Shown: positions 26,004-34,636, counted from the stretch's first letter. The stretch is 64,000 nucleotides of DNA from Hymenobacter mucosus (GCF_900188255.1 NZ_FZNS01000001.1:434001-498000); one strand, 5' to 3'. Numbers and translations: made by a program. Notes: generated by a model not told the origin, from the sequence alone.

Positions 26004-26804
26004 ATGAACCAACCACTCGCCTACATCCACCCCGAGGCTAAAATTGCGCAAAACGTAGTAGTAGAGCCCTTCACGACTATTGATAAGGACGTGGAAATCG
26101 GGGAAGGCACCTGGATTGGACCCAACGTCACTATCATGGCCGGGGCCCGGATTGGCAAGAACTGTAAAATCTTCCCGGGGGCCGTTATTGCGGCTCAACC
26201 CCAGGACCTCAAGTTCGCCGGCGAGAAAACTACTGTGCACATTGGCGACAACACCGTGATTCGCGAGTGCGTGACGGTGAACCGGGGCACCGTAGATAAA
26301 CTGAAAACGGTAGTAGGTAATAACTGCCTGCTCATGGCTTACGTGCACATTGCCCACGACTGCGTAATTGGCAATAATTGCATTCTGGCTAACACCGTGC
26401 AAGTAGCAGGTCATGTAGAAATTGGTGATTTTGCTATTGTCGGGGGCTCATCGGCCGTGCACCAGTTTGTACGCATCGGGCCGCACGCCATGATTTCGGG
26501 TGGCTCCCTGATTCGTAAAGACGTGCCGCCCTTCGTGAAGGCCGGCCGTGAGCCGTTGACTTACTCGGGCATCAATAGCATTGGACTACGCCGCCGGGGT
26601 TTCTCGGACCAGAAAATTGCCGAAATCCAACAGCTCTACCGCCTCCTATTCCTCAGTGGCCTGAACAACGCCGCTGCGCTCGACCAAATTGAGTTAGAGC
26701 TTTCCCCCTCTCCAGAGCGTGACGAAGTAGTGAATTTTATTCGCAACTCAGGCCGGGGCGTTATCAAGGGCTACTCCCGCAACGGCAACGGCGGCGCCGA
26801 GTAA
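26004..26804 (+). CDS. lpxA: Acyl-ACP--UDP-N-acetylglucosamine O-acyltransferase LpxA
   Basis: A 266-residue enzyme started at ATG 26004 (MNQPLAYIHPEAKI). Hexapeptide repeats form a left-handed beta-helix from residue 8 to about 185; MAYVHIAHDCVIGNN holds the catalytic His and GINSIGLRRRGFS marks the C-terminal helical domain. LpxA does the first acylation of UDP-GlcNAc in lipid A synthesis. It is the third lpx gene in the row, separated from lpxC-fabZ by 97 bases that contain a hairpin, and followed by a terminator. Confidence 0.95.
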   Translation: MNQPLAYIHPEAKIAQNVVVEPFTTIDKDVEIGEGTWIGPNVTIMAGARIGKNCKIFPGAVIAAQPQDLKFAGEKTTVHIGDNTVIRECVTVNRGTVDKLKTVVGNNCLLMAYVHIAHDCVIGNNCILANTVQVAGHVEIGDFAIVGGSSAVHQFVRIGPHAMISGGSLIRKDVPPFVKAGREPLTYSGINSIGLRRRGFSDQKIAEIQQLYRLLFLSGLNNAAALDQIELELSPSPERDEVVNFIRNSGRGVIKGYSRNGNGGAE

Positions 26805-26824
26805 ACCGGGGAGTACGTAACCGG

Positions 26825-26890
26825 GGGTGAGCAGCAGGATTGGGGTAGGACCGTAGTCGTCCGGACCAGGTTCTGCTGCTCACCCTTTGC
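26825..26890 (+). terminator. Terminator after lpxA
   Basis: GGGTGAGCAGCAG (26825-26837) and CTGCTGCTCACCC (26873-26885) form a 13-base-pair stem, with an inner hairpin in the long loop and TTTGCTTTT following. It separates the lpx run from the ABC ATPase. Confidence 0.7.
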
Positions 26891-26914
26891 TTTTCTTTCT
26901 TTTACGCGCACCCT

Positions 26915-27547
26915 ATGCTGCTAACCGCAACCGGACTTAGCAAACGCTTTGCCCGCGAATGGATTTTCCGCAACCTCACGCACGCATTTCATGCGGGCAC
27001 GGCTACGGCCATCTTGGGGCCAAACGGCTCGGGCAAGAGCACACTGCTCAATACCTTATCGGGGCAGTTGCTGCCCAGCGAAGGCACGCTGACGTATGCG
27101 TACCAGGGAAAGCCCGTGGCGGTGGAAGAAGTGCCGACGTATTTGGCCTACGCTGCGCCGTATCTGGAGCTTATCGAAGAGCTGACCTTGACAGAATTGA
27201 TTCAGTTTCATACTCGATTCAAGCCCCTCCGGCCCGGTCTTACCCCAGCGGCTCTAATTGAACTGATGTACCTGGAAAAGTCCCGCCATAAGCTAGTGCG
27301 CGATTTTTCATCGGGTATGAAGCAGCGCCTTAAGCTTGCTCTGGCTCTCTATGCCGAGGCTCCCTTACTCCTGCTCGACGAACCAACTACCAACCTCGAC
27401 CGCACGGGTGTAGACTGGTATTTAGAGCACGTGCGGGCTACCTTAGCTGGCCGCACGGTGCTAGTGTCAAGCAATGTGCCTGAGGAGTACGACTTTTGCC
27501 AGGAGCAGTTGTTAATCACTGACTTCGGCGCTAAGGCCGCACGGTAG
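26915..27547 (+). CDS. ABC transporter ATP-binding protein
   Basis: A 210-residue ATPase with Walker A LGPNGSGKSTLLN (about residues 34-46), the signature FSSGMKQRLKLAL (about 131), Walker B LLLLDEPTTNLD (about 151) and an H-loop replaced by VSSNVPEEYDF. The switch histidine normally seen after Walker B is an asparagine here (SSNVPEE), which is unusual and may lower activity. No permease lies beside it, so the membrane partner is unknown. It is a short member of the family. Confidence 0.88.
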   Translation: MLLTATGLSKRFAREWIFRNLTHAFHAGTATAILGPNGSGKSTLLNTLSGQLLPSEGTLTYAYQGKPVAVEEVPTYLAYAAPYLELIEELTLTELIQFHTRFKPLRPGLTPAALIELMYLEKSRHKLVRDFSSGMKQRLKLALALYAEAPLLLLDEPTTNLDRTGVDWYLEHVRATLAGRTVLVSSNVPEEYDFCQEQLLITDFGAKAAR

Positions 27548-27849
27548 CGTGTTTAGGGAAGGGTAGCACAGCGAAGTGGCACCTGTGAAATAGCACGGTA
27601 CAAGGTGTAGGCGCACCTTGCCTATCCAAACAGCAGAGTGGTGTAGCCGGGCCGAAGAGTAGAGAAATGGAATCCGGTTTCTTAAAATTACTACGCACCG
27701 GAACTGCCTGATTTCGCAGCAGAAGCACTTTTTTCGCCCTATTGCGAAGCAGCAGCGTAACCTTCTAAAGGCTGCGGCACGTATCTTCGCAGCCGAAGTG
27801 CGGCTTTTTTCCTCCGAATTTATTCACCCTTACCGCCCCTAGCAAGGCC
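27548..27849. other. 302-base intergenic region
   Basis: Between the ABC ATPase and the acidic protein. A short terminator-like hairpin lies at 27791-27811. No convincing promoter box or gene was seen in the rest. Confidence 0.45.
27791..27811 (+). terminator. Short hairpin with T-run
   Basis: AGCCG, loop AAGTG, CGGCT and a run of T. The stem is only 5 base pairs. It may end read-through from the ABC ATPase or lie in the leader of the acidic protein gene. Confidence 0.5.
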
Positions 27850-28215
27850 ATGAGACAATACGACGACCTCGACGACGACTTCCTCGACGATGACGACGAG
27901 CTGGACAACTTCGCCAAGACCGGCGGCAGCAAAACCCGCGGCAATTCCGAAGACCAGCTCTCCGCCAAGTACGCCGACTACCTGATGTGGCGCGATACGG
28001 GTTCTTCCCACGACGAAGCGCTGGACCTCGCCAGCATGACCGAAGAAGAATTCACTACCGCTGAAGCCGCCGAAGATCCTGATGGCAGCCGTGGCTACGG
28101 CAGCCTCGATGATGAGGACGACGACTTCGCGGATGATGACGATGACGACGACTTTGGCAGCCACCGCACCGGCAGCGGCCGCCGTGGTTCCAGCTTCGAC
28201 GACGATGATTTGTAA
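27850..28215 (+). CDS. Small highly acidic protein, unknown function
   Basis: A 121-residue protein with Asp runs at the start (DDLDDDFLDDDDELD), a central segment with predicted helices (QLSAKYADYLMWRDTGSSHD and EALDLASMTEEEF) and a second Asp block near the end. There is no signal peptide or membrane helix. The middle part has normal composition and could be a small folded domain; the acidic ends could bind cations or basic proteins. The gene ends in a 20-base-pair terminator. I do not recognise the family. Confidence 0.7.
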   Translation: MRQYDDLDDDFLDDDDELDNFAKTGGSKTRGNSEDQLSAKYADYLMWRDTGSSHDEALDLASMTEEEFTTAEAAEDPDGSRGYGSLDDEDDDFADDDDDDDFGSHRTGSGRRGSSFDDDDL

Positions 28216-28245
28216 GATTTCTAGCTGCCTTTTAGGGTAGCTATA

Positions 28246-28289
28246 CAAGAGAAAGGCCCCTGGTTCTCCAACCAGGGGCCTTTCTCTTG
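28246..28289. terminator. 20-base-pair bidirectional terminator
   Basis: A perfect stem of 20 base pairs with loop CTCC (28266-28269). It lies between the convergent acidic protein gene and the first DUF4197 gene. The outer part is A-rich on the left and T-rich on the right. Confidence 0.8.
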
Positions 28290-28325
28290 TTAGATGAGTA
28301 GGTCCACGTTCGAATAATTGACAGC

Positions 28326-29081
28326 CTAGCTCTTGCGGCCGAATACTTTCTTGAGCAAATCCGTGGTGCGCGCTACGGGATTTTCGCGAATGTTGGCTTC
28401 TTCCTGAGCAATGAGCGTGAACAAGCCATCAATAGCTTTGCCAGTAGCATACTGGTTTAGGTCGGTTTGCACGGGCTTTACCATTGGAATGCGGTTGTAG
28501 CGCGTGGTGAGGTCGGTGTAGTAGCGCGTGGCCCCTACTTTGTCGAGGCTCTGCTGGATAATGGGCTTGAAGGCAACCGTGAGCTGTTCGGTGGTGGTTC
28601 GCTTGAGGTAATTGGTAGCCGCGTCTTTCTCACCTGTCAGAATACCCCACACATCTTTAAAGGTGAGGCTTTTGATGGCCGCCAGGAAGATGGGCTTGGC
28701 GCTTTTGGCGGCATCCTCGGCGCCGCGGTTCAGCGTAAGCTCAAACTTATCTACTTGGCTACCTAGCCCAATGGAGCGCATGGTAGTAGCTACGCGCTGA
28801 GCATCAGCCGGGAAAGGAATACGGATAAACTTATTCAAGTAAAACCCATCTGTTTTCGACGCTTGATCGGCTCCTTTGCTGATGCCCTGCACCAAGGCCT
28901 CCTTCAAGCCATTGGCCGCTTCTGTGTTCGACACACTGCCCGAGCTTACGCCGGTGGTAGTAGTCTTGGTAGGCATGGGCAGCTTGATGTTGCCAATCTT
29001 GGGGAGGCTAAATTGGGCGGCAGCCTGAAGGTGCAGGCCCAGCACGGCCATCGGGAGCAGAAGGAGGAGGCGTTTGTTCAT
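28326..29081 (-). CDS. DUF4197 family protein, copy 1
   Basis: A 251-residue secreted protein started at ATG 29081, with a signal peptide ending near LQAAAQ. The DUF4197 domain (about residues 55-250) shows GLKEALVQGISKGADQASKTD, IRIPFPADAQRVATTMR, AKPIFLAAIKSLTFKDVWGI, GATRYYTDLTTRYNRIP and LLKKVFG. Function is unknown; members are exported and often in Bacteroidota and Proteobacteria. It is the second of two tandem paralogues on the minus strand; the other starts at 30171. Confidence 0.85.
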   Translation of the reverse strand: MNKRLLLLLPMAVLGLHLQAAAQFSLPKIGNIKLPMPTKTTTTGVSSGSVSNTEAANGLKEALVQGISKGADQASKTDGFYLNKFIRIPFPADAQRVATTMRSIGLGSQVDKFELTLNRGAEDAAKSAKPIFLAAIKSLTFKDVWGILTGEKDAATNYLKRTTTEQLTVAFKPIIQQSLDKVGATRYYTDLTTRYNRIPMVKPVQTDLNQYATGKAIDGLFTLIAQEEANIRENPVARTTDLLKKVFGRKS

Positions 29082-29334
29082 GGAAGCAGGCAAAAGCAGC
29101 AAAGAATAACAGTAGGCTAGTGCCTACGAGGACTGCTAAATGCACAAACCGGACCAAATCAGCTCCTGTTTCGGGCAGACGTGCGCCAGCTACATCATTA
29201 TCGATGGATGCCCCAGAAAGGTCGACCGCTCTGGCATTCTGATCGGGCTAGCAGGAAGCCCAGTCAACCCCTAAAATGACTACGGAGTGCCCAGCACGTG
29301 GTGGACACTCCATAGACCATAGAGAAGGCAGCAG

Positions 29335-30171
29335 CTACTTGCCGAATACTCGCTTCAGCAACGCACTACCCTGAGCCGCCGGGTTGGCCCGAATGCGGCC
29401 TTCCTCGGCTGAGATGAGGGCGAACAAGCCATCCACTGTTTTCTCGGTGGCATAAGGCACCAGCTGAGGATTAAGCGGCGTCACTAGCGGAATCTTATTG
29501 TAGCGGGCCACCATTTCAGCGTAGAGCCTGGTAGCACCGGTTTGCTCCAAAGACTGCTGCACCGTTGGTTGGAAAGACGTCCGCAAGTCGGCCGCTGTTT
29601 TTTCGTAGAGCAGTGTGGTAGCGGCATCTTCTTCCTTACTAGTGGCCAGTGTCAGCGCATCTTGCAGGCTCAGGTTTTGTACTGCGTTCAAGAAAATAGG
29701 CTTGGCCTGAGCAGCTGCCGTTTCCGCGGCATGGTTTAGCGCTACCTCGAAGTTATCGACCAAGGCACCGGCGCGCACCTTGCGTAGCGTGGCAGCTATT
29801 AGTTGAGCCTCCGGGGGAAAGGGTATGCGGATATCGGCGTTGGCATTGAAACCATCCGTTTGGCCAGCTTGTGCTACGGCCCGCGTCACGCCCTGGGTGA
29901 GGGCCTCGCGCAAGCCCGTGGTAGCCTCGTCGGCGGTGAGGGGCGCTTTCACGGGAGCGGCGGGCACTACGGGGGTAGTAGCTTTGGTAGTAGTGGTCGT
30001 CTTCTTGACGGGCGTAGTCGTCTTTTTAGCCGCTGTGGTTTTCTTGGCGGTGGTCGTCTTTTTGGTGGTCGTGGTGGTCTTCTTGGTCGTCGTTTTGGTC
30101 TGAGCTAGGCTTACTTGGGTGGCGGCTAGCAGGAGTGAGAAACCGAGGGCAACGGTGCGGAGGGGAGTCAT
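29335..30171 (-). CDS. DUF4197 family protein, copy 2, with Lys/Thr-rich insert
   Basis: A 278-residue paralogue of the gene at 28326-29081. After a signal peptide (ending near VSLAQ) comes a low-complexity Lys/Thr segment (about residues 24-68), made of runs such as TTTKKTTTTTKK, absent from copy 1. The DUF4197 domain follows with IRIPFPPEAQLIAATLRK, AKPIFLNAVQNLSLQDAL, GATRLYAEMVARYNKIP and ALLKRVFGK. The basic linker could bind the cell wall or anionic polymer. The two genes are 253 bases apart and probably arose by tandem duplication. Confidence 0.85.
   Translation of the reverse strand: MTPLRTVALGFSLLLAATQVSLAQTKTTTKKTTTTTKKTTTAKKTTAAKKTTTPVKKTTTTTKATTPVVPAAPVKAPLTADEATTGLREALTQGVTRAVAQAGQTDGFNANADIRIPFPPEAQLIAATLRKVRAGALVDNFEVALNHAAETAAAQAKPIFLNAVQNLSLQDALTLATSKEEDAATTLLYEKTAADLRTSFQPTVQQSLEQTGATRLYAEMVARYNKIPLVTPLNPQLVPYATEKTVDGLFALISAEEGRIRANPAAQGSALLKRVFGK
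29984..30105 (-). repeat. Low-complexity Lys/Thr codon repeats
   Basis: Imperfect repeats of ACC/ACG/ACT and AAG codons (seen as CTT and GGT/CGT on the plus strand) inside DUF4197 copy 2. Slippage here could change the linker length between strains. Confidence 0.6.
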
Positions 30172-30270
30172 GACAAAAAATAGGGTAAACCAGAAAGCCG
30201 TTGTGGCGTTGTTACGGCACGAGGTGCCAATATTGCGCCAATTCCACCACCCATCCTAACCCTTGCTTGC

Positions 30271-31521
30271 ATGCCCACTCTTCCCGTCGTTGAAATCATG
30301 ACCATTGGCGATGAGCTGCTCTATGGGCAGGTCGTGGACACAAACTCTGCCTTCCTGGGTCAGGAGCTGGCGAAGCTAGGCTTACGCGTGCGCCAAATTA
30401 CCAGCGTGTCAGACCGGGCCGATGAAATTGTAACTGCCCTGGACCTAGCGCGGCAGCGCGCCGACGTAGTACTGATGACTGGTGGCCTGGGTCCAACCAA
30501 GGACGACCTTACCAAGCACGTGTTGGCCCGCTACTTCGGCACCGAGCTGGTGCTGCATGAACCCACTTTGCATCACGTGGAGGGCATTTTCGCCCGCTAC
30601 AACCGGCCCATGCTTGAGGTAAACCGCCAGCAGGCCCTGGTACCAGCCAACTGCACTGTGCTGCACAATGCCCTGGGTACGGCCCCCGGCATGTGGTTCG
30701 AGGACCAAGGAACCGTATTCGTGAGCATGCCGGGGGTACCTTTCGAGATGAAAGGACTGATGACTGATGAAGTGCTACCCAAGCTTCAGCACCACTTCCA
30801 GACGCCTGCCATTGAGCACGTAGTTGTGCAAACGGTAGGCCTGGGCGAGTCCTTCTTAGCCGAGCGAATAGCGGCCTGGGAAAGTGCGCTGCCCGCCACG
30901 GTAAAGCTGGCTTACTTACCCTATTTGGGAGGGGTACGCCTGCGCCTTACGGGCTACGATGATGGGCAGCCGAACCTGCGCGCCCGCATGCAAGCCCTGC
31001 TACCAGAGCTGTACACCTTGCTCGGCGACCATATTTTTGCCGAGGGCGAGGTGAAGCTGGAAGATGCCGTGGGCCGGTTGTTGACGGCGCGCGGACTGAC
31101 GGTAGGTACTGCCGAAAGCTGCACCGGCGGCTTGCTGGCACATCGCCTCACGTCAGTGCCCGGCAGCTCCCGCTACTTTCAGGGCAGCATCATAGCCTAC
31201 AGCAACGACATAAAGATGCGGGAGCTTGGCGTGCAGGCTTCTACCTTGGAAGCCTATGGGGCCGTGAGTGAAGCTACCGTGCGCGAAATGGCGGAAGGCT
31301 TGCGTCATCACTTGGGGGTAGACGTGGCCCTGGCTACCAGCGGTATTGCCGGGCCCGATGGCGGCACGCCAGAAAAGCCTGTGGGTACCATCTGCATTGC
31401 CTACGCCGATGCGTTCCAGACCGTTAGCCGGCAGTTTAGCTTTGACCGGGGCCGGCAGCTCAATGTGGAGTACACCACTACTCTCGCCCTAAATCTACTG
31501 CGCCTGAGCTTGCCACAGTAA
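30271..31521 (+). CDS. cinA: CinA family protein (nicotinamide mononucleotide deamidase)
   Basis: A 416-residue protein with two domains. The N-terminal half (about 1-170) is a MoaB/MogA-like fold: EIMTIGDELLYGQVVDTNSA and LMTGGLGPTKDDLTK. The C-terminal half (about 255-415) is the PncC amidohydrolase: GTAESCTGGLLAHRLTSVPG, FQGSIIAYSNDIK and ATSGIAGPDGGTPEKPVGT. CinA recycles NMN in the pyridine nucleotide cycle and removes ADP-ribose in some bacteria. It is divergent from the DUF4197 genes and followed by the E2 acyltransferase in the same direction, 191 bases away. Confidence 0.94.
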   Translation: MPTLPVVEIMTIGDELLYGQVVDTNSAFLGQELAKLGLRVRQITSVSDRADEIVTALDLARQRADVVLMTGGLGPTKDDLTKHVLARYFGTELVLHEPTLHHVEGIFARYNRPMLEVNRQQALVPANCTVLHNALGTAPGMWFEDQGTVFVSMPGVPFEMKGLMTDEVLPKLQHHFQTPAIEHVVVQTVGLGESFLAERIAAWESALPATVKLAYLPYLGGVRLRLTGYDDGQPNLRARMQALLPELYTLLGDHIFAEGEVKLEDAVGRLLTARGLTVGTAESCTGGLLAHRLTSVPGSSRYFQGSIIAYSNDIKMRELGVQASTLEAYGAVSEATVREMAEGLRHHLGVDVALATSGIAGPDGGTPEKPVGTICIAYADAFQTVSRQFSFDRGRQLNVEYTTTLALNLLRLSLPQ

Positions 31522-31648
31522 CCCATACCGGGCCGGCGGCCTTATTCTACCGCCGAGCTCTATCACTGCCCAAGAGCGAAATCACCTGGCCGGTATAGTT
31601 GGGTAATATCCTAGCTTGCCAGCACAGTGCAGGCGTGATGCTTTCTAC

Positions 31649-31656
31649 TACCTTTG
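31649..31656 (+). promoter_or_regulatory. -7 element TACCTTTG before the E2 gene
   Basis: Exact TAnnTTTG match, 56 bases before ATG 31713. It supports that ATG as the start, because the open frame's earlier beginning at 31599 lies upstream of the promoter. Confidence 0.55.
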
Positions 31657-31712
31657 CGCCACAAACCGCGAAACTCCCACCCCACCCCTTTTCCCCAAAC
31701 TATCCCAACCGC

Positions 31713-33131
31713 ATGGCACGAGTGGAAATGACGATGCCCAAAATGGGCGAATCCATTATGGAAGGCACCGTTCTAAAATGGCTCAAACAAGTCGGTGAGA
31801 CGATTGAGCAGGACGAATCGGTGCTGGAAGTGGCAACTGACAAAGTAGATACGGAGGTGCCCGCCCTCCACGCCGGTGTATTACAGGAAATACTAGTGCA
31901 GGAAGGCCAAGTAGTAGCCGTGGGTGCTCCTATTGCCATCATCGAAACGGACGTGGCCAGTGCCGCTGCCCCAGCGCCTACCACCCAACTGGCACCACCT
32001 TCAGAAAACGGCGCCGAGAAGCCTGCCGTTCCTTACCTGCCCGAGCCACACGACCCACAGGCCGCAACTAGTCTTGCACAGCCCCAGCCTGGCCGCTTCT
32101 ACTCCCCCTTAGTGCTTAGCATTGCCCGGGAGGAAGGCATTAGCATGAGTGACCTAGAGCACTTGCCCGGCACAGGTAGTGAGGGCCGCGTGACGAAGAA
32201 AGACATCCTAGACTACGTAGCTGCTGGTAAGCAGCCCTTGGCACAAGCAGCACCCGCACCTGCGTCAACACCCGCACCGCAGGCTACTCCGGCCCCTGCC
32301 GCCGCTGCTGAGCCTACGCCTGCTCCTATAGCACCAGCTGCTACTCTGGCGGCCACGGCCCAACCTGCTCCCACCGCACCGCAGCCGGCCGCTGCTACCA
32401 AAGCTGTTCCTTCCATCAGTGGCAACCAGGAGCTGCTGGAGATGGACCGCATGCGCAAGATGATTGCCCAGCGCATGGTAGACTCCAAGCGCATTTCGCC
32501 CCACGTGACCAGCTTTGTGGAGGCCGACGTGACCGAGTTGGTGCTCTGGCGCAACAAACACAAGGATGCTTACAAGAAGCGGGAGGGCGAAAACCTAACC
32601 TTCACGCCCATTTTTATTCAGGCTATTGCCCGGGCCATTCAGGATTTCCCCAACATCAACGTGTCGGTAGAAGGTGATTACATCATCAAGAAGCGCGACA
32701 TCAATGTGGGAGTTGCCGTGGCCCTGCCCTCCGGCAACCTGATTGTTCCGGTAATCCATAATGCCGACCAGCTTAACCTCAATGGCCTGAGCAAGCGCGT
32801 AAACGACCTGGCCAATCGGGCCCGAGCCAATAAGCTTAAGCCTGAGGACTTGGAAGGCGGCACGTACACGGTATCCAACGTAGGCTCCTTTGGCAACGTG
32901 ATGGGCACCCCCATCATCATGCAGCCCCAGGTAGCTATTATGGCCGTGGGTGCCATCAAGAAGAAGCCCGCTGTTATTGAAACACCGCAAGGCGACCTAA
33001 TTGGAGTGCGTCACTTTATGTTCCTCTCGCACAGCTATGACCACCGCGTGGTGGACGGCTCCTTGGGGGGCATGTTCGTACGCCGCGTAGCCGACTACCT
33101 CGAGCAATTCGACCCGAATACCACCATTTAA
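31713..33131 (+). CDS. 2-oxo acid dehydrogenase complex E2 (dihydrolipoamide acyltransferase)
   Basis: A 472-residue acyltransferase. Domains: lipoyl domain (residues 1-75, lipoyl Lys in EVATDKVDTEVPA, about 43), peripheral subunit-binding domain (about 130-170, YSPLVLSIAREEGISM, GSEGRVTKKDIL), a long Ala/Pro linker (about 175-235), and the catalytic domain with SHSYDHRVVDGSLGG holding the His and Asp (about 445). It transfers acyl groups to CoA in the pyruvate, 2-oxoglutarate or branched-chain complex; which one is not certain, but the single lipoyl domain fits the latter two. No E1 or E3 gene is near. Confidence 0.92.
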   Translation: MARVEMTMPKMGESIMEGTVLKWLKQVGETIEQDESVLEVATDKVDTEVPALHAGVLQEILVQEGQVVAVGAPIAIIETDVASAAAPAPTTQLAPPSENGAEKPAVPYLPEPHDPQAATSLAQPQPGRFYSPLVLSIAREEGISMSDLEHLPGTGSEGRVTKKDILDYVAAGKQPLAQAAPAPASTPAPQATPAPAAAAEPTPAPIAPAATLAATAQPAPTAPQPAAATKAVPSISGNQELLEMDRMRKMIAQRMVDSKRISPHVTSFVEADVTELVLWRNKHKDAYKKREGENLTFTPIFIQAIARAIQDFPNINVSVEGDYIIKKRDINVGVAVALPSGNLIVPVIHNADQLNLNGLSKRVNDLANRARANKLKPEDLEGGTYTVSNVGSFGNVMGTPIIMQPQVAIMAVGAIKKKPAVIETPQGDLIGVRHFMFLSHSYDHRVVDGSLGGMFVRRVADYLEQFDPNTTI

Positions 33132-33151
33132 TTGGGCGCTAGTCACTTGTT

Positions 33152-33197
33152 GGAGGTTGATTGTTGAGGCGGCACTTCCCTTCAATAATCAACCTCC
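33152..33197 (+). terminator. 16-base hairpin after the E2 gene
   Basis: Arms 33152-33167 and 33182-33197 match at 15 of 16 positions, followed by CACTTTTGCT. It lies between the E2 gene and the small coiled-coil protein. Confidence 0.55.
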
Positions 33198-33223
33198 CAC
33201 TTTTGCTAGCTTCACTTTTCTTC

Positions 33224-33430
33224 ATGAATAAGCTTGTACCACTTGTAGCGCTCATCATTGCGTTGGGCCTCATTTTATTTCTGTACCAGCGCCTGCGCAC
33301 GGCCGAATCAGAGCTGGAGATGGCGCAGAAGCGCTTCAATGACTGCGAGCAGGTCAACTTCCAGCTTCAAAATCAGCTGGTACAAGCTACTCGAGGTCCA
33401 GTCCCCGACAGCCTGAAAATAGTAGACTAG
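33224..33430 (+). CDS. Small membrane-anchored coiled-coil protein
   Basis: A 68-residue protein: an N-terminal membrane helix (LVPLVALIIALGLILFLYQ) and then a heptad-like helical stretch (LRTAESELEMAQKRFNDCEQ and on). ATG 33224 is chosen because the earlier frame start would place unrelated residues before the helix and overlap the hairpin. The family is not recognised. It may serve as a small envelope scaffold protein. It is followed by a 23-base-pair terminator. Confidence 0.6.
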   Translation: MNKLVPLVALIIALGLILFLYQRLRTAESELEMAQKRFNDCEQVNFQLQNQLVQATRGPVPDSLKIVD

Positions 33431-33456
33431 TCGGCGGCGTCAACAACACTAAAGAG

Positions 33457-33504
33457 AGCAAGCCTCTACTACGGCGCCACTTGGCGTCGTAGTAGAGGCT
33501 TGCT
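33457..33504. terminator. 23-base-pair terminator
   Basis: Arms 33457-33479 and 33482-33504 pair with a single G-U type mismatch and a 2-base loop. It lies between the convergent small coiled-coil gene and doxX-like gene, so it can serve both. Confidence 0.8.
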
Positions 33505-33531
33505 TGTTTCTGAGGTAGTAAGGGAGTTAGC

Positions 33532-33939
33532 TTACACAGTACGGTTTAGTGTGCGGGTGCGGGCGGCATCTACGCTCCAGGGGCCAGGGCCGGCCGCGGC
33601 TAGGTAAAGAAACACGAAACAGTATAGCACTGCCAGTTCTCCTTGGTTGACGATGGGCAAGGCGTGCTGGGGAGCATGTGCCATAAAGTAAGCCACCGCC
33701 ATCAGGCCCGAGAGGATAAAGGCTACGGGCCGCGTGAACAAGCCAATAAGAATTAGCAAGCCTCCTCCAAACTCTAGAATACCTGCCACCAGCATAAGGC
33801 CCGTGGCACTACCGGCATGGTCGGAAGGAGGCCAGCCAAAAAGCTTTTGCGAACCGTGAAAGGTAAACAGCAGCCCAACCACAATGCGGAGCACGCTCAG
33901 CAGGCGGGCAGACCAAGGAGAAAGGAAGAAAGTAGCCAT
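33532..33939 (-). CDS. DoxX family membrane protein
   Basis: A 135-residue protein with four membrane helices, started at ATG 33939. Signatures are RIVVGLLFTFHGSQKLFGW, GLMLVAGILEFGGGLLILIG and FILSGLMAVAYFMAHAP. DoxX relatives are linked to quinone or thiosulfate oxidation and redox stress, but most have no known role. It follows the nitroreductase on the same strand by 82 bases, so a shared redox function is possible. Confidence 0.88.
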   Translation of the reverse strand: MATFFLSPWSARLLSVLRIVVGLLFTFHGSQKLFGWPPSDHAGSATGLMLVAGILEFGGGLLILIGLFTRPVAFILSGLMAVAYFMAHAPQHALPIVNQGELAVLYCFVFLYLAAAGPGPWSVDAARTRTLNRTV

Positions 33940-34021
33940 GGAGAAATGGTAGAAAGTGATGGTGTGGGTTTGCAAACGCAAAACTCCTTGGGCAGGATGC
34001 ACCAAGGCCCGCTTTGCCCGC

Positions 34022-34636
34022 CTATTCCAATACCCAGGTTACTTTTTCATCCAGCGGCTTACGAATGCTGCGGGCAGTAGCGTCCGGCTTAGGGTAGCCC
34101 AGAAAGAAAAATCCCAACAGCTGGTCCTGGGGCCCCAAGCCAAAAAATGGCTTGGCCTCTTCTAGGTATGTAACGCCACCACTGCTCCAGAACCCCGCCA
34201 GCCCATAAGCTACGGCCGAAAGGTGCAGATTTTGTACGGCGCATGCTACGGCCGCTACTTCTTCTACTACGGGCACCTCAAGGTTGCGCTTCAAACCAAT
34301 GGCGATGACGTGGGAGCTCAGCAAGGGGCTGGCCGCTAGCTTCTCAAACTTGTTCTGCTGAAACTTCTCCCCTGCTTTCTCCCGGTATAGTTCCGACTGA
34401 AACGTGGCCAGCTTTTGCCGGCCCTCACCCCCGAATACTACGAAATGCCAGGGCTCCGTGCGCTTATGGGTAGGGGCCCAAGTAGCATTTTCGAGTAGCT
34501 CCCGCAATAAGGCCGCAGGTACCACGCGGCCAGGCTCAAACTGTACGGGCTGCATACTCCGGCGCCCCCGGATAAGCTGCTTTACTGCGGCTGGGTCTAC
34601 GCTAGCTTGGGTTTCAACGTGAGTTATCATAGGCAT
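34022..34636 (-). CDS. Nitroreductase family protein
   Basis: A 204-residue FMN enzyme. The start is ATG 34636, with ATG 34630 two codons later equally possible. Typical segments: IRGRRSMQPVQFEPGRV (FMN phosphate contact), ENATWAPTHKRTEPWHFVVF, AVACAVQNLHLSAVAYGLAG and LLGFFFLGYPKPD. These enzymes reduce nitro compounds, quinones or flavins with NAD(P)H. It is similar in form to the YdjA group of small nitroreductases. doxX-like gene follows. Confidence 0.9.
   Translation of the reverse strand: MPMITHVETQASVDPAAVKQLIRGRRSMQPVQFEPGRVVPAALLRELLENATWAPTHKRTEPWHFVVFGGEGRQKLATFQSELYREKAGEKFQQNKFEKLAASPLLSSHVIAIGLKRNLEVPVVEEVAAVACAVQNLHLSAVAYGLAGFWSSGGVTYLEEAKPFFGLGPQDQLLGFFFLGYPKPDATARSIRKPLDEKVTWVLE

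Noticed and set aside
29984..30105. Repetitive stretch as a CRISPR or tandem array
   Set aside because: Repeats are codon-scale, imperfect and in frame with the DUF4197 protein; no spacers.
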